The position numbers and the translations under genes are program-made. Shown piece after piece: positions 8,373 to 13,700 of a DNA stretch of 21,730 bases; within the stretch, counting starts at the first letter, position 1; each line of letters begins with the position of its first letter. The notes beneath the pieces were generated by a model that saw nothing but the letters and a program-made list of their open reading frames with translations, had not been told where the DNA came from and made no database searches. Source of the DNA: CAMBDR01 sp046597185 (GTDB lineage Bacteria > Pseudomonadota > Gammaproteobacteria > Burkholderiales > Burkholderiaceae_D); contig JBKJLF010000867.1 in assembly GCA_046597185.1 (NCBI GenBank), forward strand, positions 1-21,730, written 5' to 3'.

Positions 8373-9401
8373 TTAGCCATAACTGGCGCAAACCTTTTGT
8401 GCTGCCTGTTGCCAGAGCTGTGATGCATCGCCATAAATTTGGCCTTCTTCAAGGCAGGTAAAAACCATTTTGATGCTGTGATCATCTTTGGCATGGTTGG
8501 TCGCAAAGGTTTGTGCGTCACCGATGTCGGTGCCAGCGCTATCCGGCAACGCTGCCACACCCGAAGCACTCTGGCAGCCGAGCTTACCCGCATAAAACGC
8601 GGCCAGATGCGCTTGCCACAGCCACGGCAGGGCTTGTTCAAGCGGATCATCCAGATAAGGGGACAGCAGTCGTACCGCATGACAGGAGGTCACCATGTGC
8701 AGGGCGACGAAATTGGCTTTCACCAGAAATAGATTCACCGCCGCATGCGCCAGTGCGGCCAAGGTGTCTTGATCCAGACGCACACTGGCCACTTGCGCAG
8801 CAAAATCGGGCAATTGGCTGGCCGATTCCATGGATTCAAAAATCAGCCCACTTGGTGGCAGCGCCGGGTCAATACCCGCCAGTGACTGGTACAGTTGTTG
8901 CGGCGAGCCAAACTGCCCGGTTTGCGGCAAGCATTGGCCCAAAGGTAAATAGCGGGCGGCAAAATAGGCTAGCGCAGCGGCGATTTCTTCCGGACAGTCG
9001 TTCAACATGGCATAGGCCAAGCGCAACAGCCCATGAAAAGCCGCGCCACCCAGGCCCGGCATGAGCTGTGGCAAATAGTGGCGTACCAGCTGTTCAGGGT
9101 GCTGTTGCGGTTGTTGTTTTAATTGCTGCTGAAAATACGCCAGCAACTGCGGATACGCTTCGATGCGTCCGCGCAAATGTTGCCAAGTCTGCGGCACTGG
9201 GACGGGGGCGGGGGTGGGGGCAGATGTCAGCGGCGACAGACGTTGCGCATAGTCAAGCGCATACTGGCGCAGGCGCGCATCGCTGGCCCCCATGCGCGAG
9301 AGTGCAGTTAATACCATGGGCAAGTGGCTGGAGAGTCCTCCATTATATTCAGGTTCTTGTTGCGCGCATTGCTGCAACAGTTGGTGCAGACAGCTCATCA
9401 T
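8373..9401 (-). CDS. Questin oxidase-like family protein (DUF4243)
   Basis: A 342-residue protein resembling the DUF4243/questin-oxidase group, named for fungal enzymes that open anthraquinone rings by Baeyer-Villiger-type oxidation. Bacterial members are common but mostly uncharacterised. The hallmark N-terminal block is EYNGGLSSHLPMVLTALSRMGA. Inner helices carry FHGLLRLAYAM and HMVTSCHAVRLL, and the conserved end has HAKDDHSIKMVFTCLEE. A Gln-rich linker lies around residues 85-105 (QQQLKQQPQQHPEQ). There is no signal peptide, so it is probably cytoplasmic. GAGGAG precedes two adjacent ATGs at 9401 (3 nt) and 9398 (6 nt); either may be used. No neighbouring gene suggests a substrate. The family call rests on the first and last motifs. 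Confidence 0.8.
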   Translation of the reverse strand: MMSCLHQLLQQCAQQEPEYNGGLSSHLPMVLTALSRMGASDARLRQYALDYAQRLSPLTSAPTPAPVPVPQTWQHLRGRIEAYPQLLAYFQQQLKQQPQQHPEQLVRHYLPQLMPGLGGAAFHGLLRLAYAMLNDCPEEIAAALAYFAARYLPLGQCLPQTGQFGSPQQLYQSLAGIDPALPPSGLIFESMESASQLPDFAAQVASVRLDQDTLAALAHAAVNLFLVKANFVALHMVTSCHAVRLLSPYLDDPLEQALPWLWQAHLAAFYAGKLGCQSASGVAALPDSAGTDIGDAQTFATNHAKDDHSIKMVFTCLEEGQIYGDASQLWQQAAQKVCASYG

Positions 9402-9519
9402 TTTCTCCTCGCATACTCATATTGCCGACATCGCCACTGATTAACCAGCAGCAAGGTTTAAGCCCTGCGTGCTGACCAAAGAAACGAGGCCAATTGTATT
9501 ACATCCGGCGACAAATCGA

Positions 9520-9538
9520 TCAATCCCGTGTTTTGCCC
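9520..9538 (+). repeat. Left copy of direct repeat bracketing the AAA-ATPase segment
   Basis: TCAATCCCGTG is identical at 9520-9530 and 11354-11364. The match continues imperfectly (TTTTGCCC here, ATTTGGCC there). It lies just beyond the GFA tail remnant, so the two copies enclose that remnant together with the ATPase gene. Confidence 0.5.
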
Positions 9539-9551
9539 AAAATTCAGCAGG

Positions 9552-9704
9552 CTAAAATTGGGAAAATTGTTCGATGCCATCCGTGATGATATACCAGTGC
9601 GCTTTGGATTGAACATGAAAATGAACAATCGGGCGAATTTCGGGATCTTGATCCAGCGTGCCCGCCGGGATGATGACGTGCGCACAAGACCACACATGGT
9701 ATAC
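9552..9704 (-). pseudogene. C-terminal remnant of a GFA-family gene
   Basis: The minus-strand frame from 9704 to the TAG at 9552 reads VYHVWSCAHVIIPAGTLDQD then PEIRPIVHFHVQSKAHWYIITDGIEQF. This matches the end of GFA (glutathione-dependent formaldehyde-activating enzyme-like) proteins: a beta strand leading to GTLDD-type sequence, then V-x-S-K-A-x-W-x-x-I-T-D-x-L-P-x-F. There is no start codon, and no Cys-x-Cys zinc motifs precede it. The matching N-terminus appears on the same strand beyond the ATPase gene at 11358-11396. I read the pair as one gene split and gutted by insertion. Confidence 0.62.
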
Positions 9705-9734
9705 TCATCCCCGTTTTCATCATGATTGCGAGCA

Positions 9735-11315
9735 ATGAACCCTGAACGCAAAACCCTGCCCATCGGCATCGAATCCTTCGCCACCATCCGGCAGGGTAAT
9801 TTTTACTATGTCGATAAGACCCCGTTCGCCTTGAGTCTGGCGCAAGAGGCTGGCCGCTATTTCCTGTCGCGCCCCCGGCGCTTCGGCAAGAGCCTGTTCG
9901 TGGACATGCTCAAGGAATTGTTCGAGGGCAATCAAGCGCTGTTCGTCGGCCTTGACATTCATGACAAATGGGATTGGACGCAGCGCTTCCCGGTGATACA
10001 CATCAGTTTTGCCGCCGGCGAACTAAAAAGCCGGGCCGAACTGGATCGACGCATCCGCACCATTTTGCGGCTGAACCTCGAACGGCTCGGGCTGGATGTC
10101 GATCCGGCGGAAGACATCGTTGATTGCTTCGAGCGCCTGATTCACCAGGCCGCCAGCCGCCACGGCCAACGGGTTGTGATTCTGGTTGATGAATATGACA
10201 AGCCGATTCTGGATAACATATTGGATCGCGAGACCGCAACCGCGATGCGCGAAGGCGTGCGAAACCTGTATTCCGTCATCAAGGGCGCGGACGCGCACAT
10301 CCGCTTCGTTTTTCTCACAGGCGTTTCCAAGTTCAGCAAGGCATCCCTTTTTTCCGGTCTCAACAACCTCAACGACATTACGCTGTCCGAACAATATTCC
10401 GCCATTTGCGGCTACACCGACTTTGACGTAGACACGGTGTTCGCCGATCAACTGCCGGGTCTGGACCGCGAGCAGATCCGTCGTTGGTACAACGGCTACA
10501 ACTGGACTGGCACGGCGGTCTACAACCCGTTTGATTTGCTGCTGCTGTTTTTCGGACGCAAGTTTGGTACTTGGTGGTGCAATACAGGCACCCCCAGCTT
10601 TTTATTCAAGCTGATGCAACAAGAAGGCTTTTTTTCGCCGGCACTGGCAAAATTGTGCGCCGGCGAGGAATTGATATCCGCCATGGACGTGGACGAGATG
10701 ACGCCGCAAGCGCTGCTGTTCCAGACTGGCTACCTGACCATCCACCAAATCGGGCAAGCGCTTTCCGGCGAAACCAACTTCACGCTCGGCTACCCGAACA
10801 AGGAAGTGGAACTGAGCCTGAACAAAAGCCTGCTCAAGGCCTACACTGGCAGCGCGGTGAAAACCGAGGCGCATCGGCAAAGCCTGGCGGCCCTGCTGGC
10901 GGCCAACGATGTGGCCGGGATGCGCGCGCTGTTCCAATCTTTTTTCGCCAGTATACCTCACCAGTGGTACACCAATAATGCCATCGCGCAATACGAAGGC
11001 TTTTACGCCAGCGTGTTCTACAGCTATTTCGCCGCGCTCGGGCTAAATACGCAGGTGGAGGACGCCACCAACCTGGGGCGAATCGACATGTCGCTGCAGG
11101 TGGCCGGGCAAATCTGGCTGTTCGAGTTCAAGGTGGTGGAAGCCGCGCCCAGCGGGCGGGCCTTGCAGCAGATCAAGGACAAGGGCTACGCCGACAAATA
11201 CCGTGCGCTAGGGTTGCCGATCCATTTGATCGGGGTCGAGTTTTCCAAGGAACAACGCAATGTGGTCGGGTTTGAGGTCGAGACACTGGCAGCGAGTGCC
11301 AGCGCGGCGGCATAG
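9735..11315 (+). CDS. AAA-ATPase-like protein with C-terminal PD-(D/E)XK nuclease domain
   Basis: A 526-residue protein of the AAA-ATPase_like (PF09820) plus PDDEXK_9/DUF1703 (PF08011) architecture. The N-terminus LPIGIESFATIRQGNFYYVD then KT is the family hallmark. The nucleotide-binding loop is the degenerate SRPRRFGKSL (45-54), Walker B is VVILVDEYDKP (147-157), and a sensor-like strand FVFLTGVSKF lies at 191-200. The C-terminus has GRIDMSL (Asp451) and WLFEFKVVE (Glu464, Lys466), the PD-(D/E)XK core. These genes occur sporadically and in multiple copies in bacteria, and their role is not settled. ATG 9735 is preferred over TTG 9726; both have poor Shine-Dalgarno sequences. It is the only plus-strand gene in this part of the window, and its body reads GC-richer than its edges. 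It appears to sit inside a broken GFA gene. Confidence 0.88.
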   Translation: MNPERKTLPIGIESFATIRQGNFYYVDKTPFALSLAQEAGRYFLSRPRRFGKSLFVDMLKELFEGNQALFVGLDIHDKWDWTQRFPVIHISFAAGELKSRAELDRRIRTILRLNLERLGLDVDPAEDIVDCFERLIHQAASRHGQRVVILVDEYDKPILDNILDRETATAMREGVRNLYSVIKGADAHIRFVFLTGVSKFSKASLFSGLNNLNDITLSEQYSAICGYTDFDVDTVFADQLPGLDREQIRRWYNGYNWTGTAVYNPFDLLLLFFGRKFGTWWCNTGTPSFLFKLMQQEGFFSPALAKLCAGEELISAMDVDEMTPQALLFQTGYLTIHQIGQALSGETNFTLGYPNKEVELSLNKSLLKAYTGSAVKTEAHRQSLAALLAANDVAGMRALFQSFFASIPHQWYTNNAIAQYEGFYASVFYSYFAALGLNTQVEDATNLGRIDMSLQVAGQIWLFEFKVVEAAPSGRALQQIKDKGYADKYRALGLPIHLIGVEFSKEQRNVVGFEVETLAASASAAA

Positions 11316-11336
11316 CTGAGAATCAATGGGGCAGAC

Positions 11337-11357
11337 TTGATTGATGCTATCACTCAA
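11337..11357 (+). repeat. Short hairpin after the AAA-ATPase gene
   Basis: TTGATTGAT (11337-11345) and ATCACTCAA (11349-11357) pair in eight of nine positions around a 3-nt loop, 22 nt after the ATPase stop. The stem is AT-rich and has no T-tract, so terminator activity is doubtful. It runs into the right-hand copy of the direct repeat and may mark the segment end instead. Confidence 0.4.
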
Positions 11358-11372
11358 TCCCGTGATTTGGCC
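11354..11372 (+). repeat. Right copy of direct repeat bracketing the AAA-ATPase segment
   Basis: This is the second copy of TCAATCCCGTG (11354-11364), with weaker similarity continuing to about 11372. It overlaps codons of the GFA head remnant, so resemblance to the left copy is not explained by shared coding content there. Confidence 0.5.
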
Positions 11373-11396
11373 ACAGAGGCATGAACCTGTTAGCAT
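11358..11396 (-). pseudogene. N-terminal remnant of a GFA-family gene
   Basis: The minus strand from the ATG at 11396 reads MLTGSCLCGQITG. This is the typical GFA start (M-x-x-G-S-C-L-C-G), with the first Cys-x-Cys zinc ligands. The frame then continues without the expected C-H-C-x-x-C-R-K motif and runs into the reverse of the ATPase gene. With the tail remnant at 9552-9704 it gives the two ends of one gene. Confidence 0.55.
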
Positions 11397-11468
11397 GATT
11401 TTTTATAACTTTCGACGTAGTAAATGGGCGCGCTATTTATGACAATGCTTGGCCCAGCAATAACGACC

Positions 11469-11741
11469 CTATTTTTGATTGTAATGCCCACCAATCGCAA
11501 AAATATGGATGCTGTGATCATCAAATCGATAGATAAGTCGGTCTTTTTGTGAAAAGCGCCGCGACCACAACCCGCTTAAGCCGTGCTTGAGTTGTTCTGG
11601 CCGACCTGTGCCTGTTGCCGGATTTTCCGCACGTACCATCTCCTTGATGATGTTGCGCAATGCCTTATGTAGTAACTTGTCCGCTTCGCGCAATGCTTCG
11701 TATCGTTCCCAGGTATCACCTTCAAACACCAAGGATCGCAT
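11469..11741 (-). CDS. yoeB: YoeB-family mRNA interferase toxin
   Basis: A 90-residue toxin of the YoeB branch of the RelE superfamily, a ribosome-dependent endonuclease that cuts mRNA in the A site. The diagnostic block RPEQLKHGLSGLWSRRFSQK then DRLIYRFDD and the C-terminal IGGHYNQK align with E. coli YoeB (KPEPLKHNLSGFWSRRI...HRLVYAV...YHY). They keep the catalytic Arg of WSRR and the terminal His-Tyr. The ATG at 11741 lies inside the antitoxin gene (20-nt overlap). Its Shine-Dalgarno GGAG is within the antitoxin's last codons, so the two are translationally coupled. The length is normal and nothing looks broken. Confidence 0.95.
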   Translation of the reverse strand: MRSLVFEGDTWERYEALREADKLLHKALRNIIKEMVRAENPATGTGRPEQLKHGLSGLWSRRFSQKDRLIYRFDDHSIHIFAIGGHYNQK

Positions 11742-11994
11742 TCATTTGCTCCACTGTTGGTTGGTAAGCCGTACCTTTGGTATACGTCGCCAGCGAATTG
11801 GCAATTTGTTTCATCAGATCCGTATTTTGCAAAACATAAAGACTCTCGCGCTCGCGTTCCCAATCCTCCTCGCTCATGACAATAAATGCTTCCCCGCCAC
11901 GGCGGGTCACTCTGAGTGGTTCGTGACTACCTACCACTTCTTCGACAAACCCTTTTAAGTTGTCGCGAAAACGGTTCACGCTAATTGTGTTCAT
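11722..11994 (-). CDS. yefM: YefM/Phd-family antitoxin
   Basis: A 90-residue antitoxin starting at the ATG at 11994, with GGAGG 5 nt upstream. The longer frame to 12027 has no such site. MNTISVNRFRDNLKGFVEEV and VTRRGGEAFIVMSEEDWERE are the DNA-binding Phd/YefM fold. The C-terminal tail (ATYTKGTAYQPTVEQMNAIL) is the segment that wraps the toxin. It neutralises YoeB by direct binding and, alone or with the toxin, represses its own promoter. The perfect inverted repeat at 12004-12030 just upstream of the Shine-Dalgarno is the natural operator. Confidence 0.95.
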   Translation of the reverse strand: MNTISVNRFRDNLKGFVEEVVGSHEPLRVTRRGGEAFIVMSEEDWERERESLYVLQNTDLMKQIANSLATYTKGTAYQPTVEQMNAILGV

Positions 11995-12003
11995 TTTTTC
12001 CTC

Positions 12004-12030
12004 CAGTTGTACGGCAATATCGTACAACTG
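12004..12030. promoter_or_regulatory. Operator-like inverted repeat of the yefM-yoeB operon
   Basis: CAGTTGTACG (12004-12013) and CGTACAACTG (12021-12030) form a perfect 10-bp inverted repeat around a 7-nt spacer, ending 10 nt before the yefM start. Each arm contains the TGTAC core, similar to the TGTACA palindromes bound by YefM in E. coli. I could not pick confident -35 and -10 boxes around it. Confidence 0.7.
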
Positions 12031-12140
12031 TAGTCGATTATCAGCCTGATGGCAATCAAATTTTGATGATTTTAACGTGGCGATTGTGATTTAACTGGTC
12101 AAGTTTAACTTGGCCGAATGCTGCCGTGGTGGACAAAACC

Positions 12141-12223
12141 ACTAACGGTTTCGCACATGCGCCCCGCTTGCCGACCTCAGGCGCGGGCTTGTTCAGGCAG
12201 CAATACTAACGGTAGCGGACATG
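12141..12223 (+). repeat. Imperfect direct repeat pair in the gap after yefM
   Basis: ACTAACGGTTTCGCACATG (12141-12159) and ACTAACGGTAGCGGACATG (12205-12223) agree at 16 of 19 positions. The surrounding 300-bp gap (12031-12328) shows no gene I can support. A 38-codon frame on the minus strand (12206-12322) has no Shine-Dalgarno or recognisable motif. Confidence 0.45.
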
Positions 12224-12328
12224 ATTGATGGTAGTTTCAACCCGCGACAGCAAGCCGCAACCCATAAACCGCCGCCAACGCCCGGTTTTTGGGCAGAACT
12301 TTGCAGCCTGTTCAAACGACATGCCGAT

Positions 12329-12541
12329 TCAAAAATTAATCGTAGCTAATCCTGTTGATTCAGCGTCTGCGCCCTTTGATCCCAGAGGGGCTTTCAGCAT
12401 GGGCAAGCCCAAAGCGCGGCAGCGGGCTTCGGCTGCTTTTGAGTAAGCAAGAAAATCATTGTGATATTGATTTGCAAGGTGTTCGCGTGTTACGTGAAGT
12501 CCGGCGACGATTGGGTCGTGCCAGGTTGCAGTGGTGCTCAT
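12329..12541 (-). CDS. Small conserved-looking protein of unknown function
   Basis: A 70-residue protein whose start at 12541 has a strong GGAGG 7 nt upstream. It opens MSTTATWHDPIVAGLHVTRE then HLANQYHNDFLAYSKAAEAR. The pattern DPIV-x-x-x-x-x-x-R-E-x-x-A-x-x-(F/Y)-x-x-D recalls a family of short uncharacterised bacterial proteins, often found near mobile or toxin-antitoxin loci. There is no signal peptide or membrane segment. It starts 13 nt after the stop of the membrane protein gene and is probably co-transcribed from that gene's promoter. The C-terminal half (SKGADAESTGLATINF) looks unstructured. An antitoxin-like role is possible, but no toxin partner is adjacent. Confidence 0.65.
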   Translation of the reverse strand: MSTTATWHDPIVAGLHVTREHLANQYHNDFLAYSKAAEARCRALGLPMLKAPLGSKGADAESTGLATINF

Positions 12542-12554
12542 TGGGATGCCTCCA

Positions 12555-13181
12555 TCAATTCACCCTCTCCATTTTAACAATCTTCCCCGTCACCGCGTCC
12601 AAACTCACGTTAAGCGTCGCGCTGGAGCCAGTATCCATAATCACCACTTGCCAGCTTTGCCCAGACCCGTCCAACAGCAGCGACTTCAGCGCCCATTCCG
12701 ATTTTGCCTTCCCGGCCAACCCGGTAGCTGCCTGTAAAGTTGTTTGCACAATTTGAACCGCACCAACAGGCGTTTTTTGCTTGACACCAAGGAGCGTAAA
12801 GCCCCACAGCAGCGCCACCGCCACATACAAGAAATAGATTGCCTTGGTTGCGGAAAAAAGGCGTTCAGGCGGTCGATATGATGTCATCAGTTTTAAGGTG
12901 GCACCTGTTTCCGCTTCGATGGTCTTGCCACGTTCGGCAAACTTTGACCAATACAAAACCGAACTGTATTCCATCACCAAAAATAACATGCTGCCGACCA
13001 CACCGGATAGCCCCAACGCGATTCGGTACGGCGTTTCACCTTGTTTGAAGAATGCATCAAACATGAAGCCACTCACGCCAATGAAAACGGTGAGTTGCGC
13101 AAAACGCTTGTTACCAAAATTGCGCAGCGTTTCACGAATATCTTTCCACTCTTCCAGAAGTTGCTGCGTCTTGTCATCCAT
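12555..13181 (-). CDS. Three-helix membrane protein with PepSY-like tail, function unknown
   Basis: A 208-residue protein from the ATG at 13181, chosen for GGAG 7 nt upstream rather than the earlier in-frame codon at 13208. A charged cytoplasmic N-terminus (DDKTQQLLEEWKDIRETLRN) precedes three hydrophobic segments: AQLTVFIGVSGFMFDAFF, IALGLSGVVGSMLFLVM and AIYFLYVAVALLWGFTLLGV. The soluble C-terminus ends SWQVVIMDTGSSATLNVSLD then AVTGKIVKMERVN. The W-x-V...V-x-(V/L)-D-A-x-T-G-x-(I/V) pattern is typical of PepSY-type periplasmic modules. Three helices would put this tail across the membrane from the N-terminus. I do not recognise the family as a whole. A near-consensus sigma70 promoter precedes it, and the small gene at 12541 follows 13 nt later. 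Confidence 0.75.
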   Translation of the reverse strand: MDDKTQQLLEEWKDIRETLRNFGNKRFAQLTVFIGVSGFMFDAFFKQGETPYRIALGLSGVVGSMLFLVMEYSSVLYWSKFAERGKTIEAETGATLKLMTSYRPPERLFSATKAIYFLYVAVALLWGFTLLGVKQKTPVGAVQIVQTTLQAATGLAGKAKSEWALKSLLLDGSGQSWQVVIMDTGSSATLNVSLDAVTGKIVKMERVN

Positions 13182-13208
13182 GGCTATTCTCCTACGTCGA
13201 ATATCCAC

Positions 13209-13237
13209 AATATAGACATAATTTTAAGTTCAGTCAA
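13209..13237 (-). promoter_or_regulatory. Near-consensus sigma70 promoter of the membrane protein gene
   Basis: On the minus strand, TTGACT (13232-13237) and TATATT (13209-13214) have exactly 17 nt between them. Transcription would start near 13202, about 20 nt before the ATG at 13181. The promoter begins 15 nt after the last gene of the nitrate operon and separates the two units. Confidence 0.7.
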
Positions 13238-13252
13238 GGCATTACTGCACAC

Positions 13253-13684
13253 TCACCCCGCCGCCCCCACCTGCGGCGATTGGGTATTGGGCACCCATTC
13301 CCACCACTCATGCTGCCCTTCTGCCGTGGTCTCCTGCGTTCGATACACGCACCAGGTTACCAAATAATCCGGGTTTTCCATATCCACGCCCGAGGGCGCA
13401 TGGCGGTAGCGCCCCGGTGGGGCCTTGAACCAGGCAGCCAAATTCGGCGGCAGGATGAATTCAGGCCCTGAGCCACCACTGCCAGCGTCGCTGCCTGCCG
13501 CGCCCACCCCTGGCGCGCCCTCCGCGTTCATTTCGCTATGTTGCAGTTTCACCGAAATGCCCAGCTCCTGATCCACACGACTCACCACGCCAGCATATTG
13601 CCCTTGCTTCAACAACTCGCCATCCTTGTCAAAATAAGACACCCCAATCACACAGGTTTTGCTCAGCAGATCAGTCAATTCCAT
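13253..13684 (-). CDS. Uncharacterised last gene of the nitrate assimilation operon
   Basis: A 143-residue cytoplasmic protein with no signal or membrane segment. It has an N-terminal beta-type block (MELTDLLSKTCVIGVSYFDK then DGELLKQGQYAGVVSRVDQE) that looks like a small barrel. A Gly/Ala/Ser-rich linker follows at about 53-73, and then a conserved-looking C-terminus (FILPPNLAAWFKAPPGRYR, DYLVTWCVYRTQE, HEWWEWVPNT). The linker varies in character from both flanks and may be a length-variable insert. The gene starts 16 nt after the stop of the DmsBC-like gene with only a weak GGGTG upstream, so it is probably co-transcribed with it. I do not recognise a function. Its position may be incidental or may mean a part in assembly of the reductase. 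Confidence 0.72.
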   Translation of the reverse strand: MELTDLLSKTCVIGVSYFDKDGELLKQGQYAGVVSRVDQELGISVKLQHSEMNAEGAPGVGAAGSDAGSGGSGPEFILPPNLAAWFKAPPGRYRHAPSGVDMENPDYLVTWCVYRTQETTAEGQHEWWEWVPNTQSPQVGAAG

Positions 13685-13700
13685 ACAATATCACCCGCCC

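Noticed and set aside
9458..9787. 109-codon minus-strand frame over the GFA tail
   Set aside because: A different frame of the same strand carries the GFA-like sequence; this one is Arg/Ser/Phe-rich without motifs.
12206..12322. 38-codon minus-strand frame beginning MSFEQAAKFCPKTGRW
   Set aside because: No Shine-Dalgarno, no recognisable motif, and it ends inside a direct repeat; it is no better than chance.
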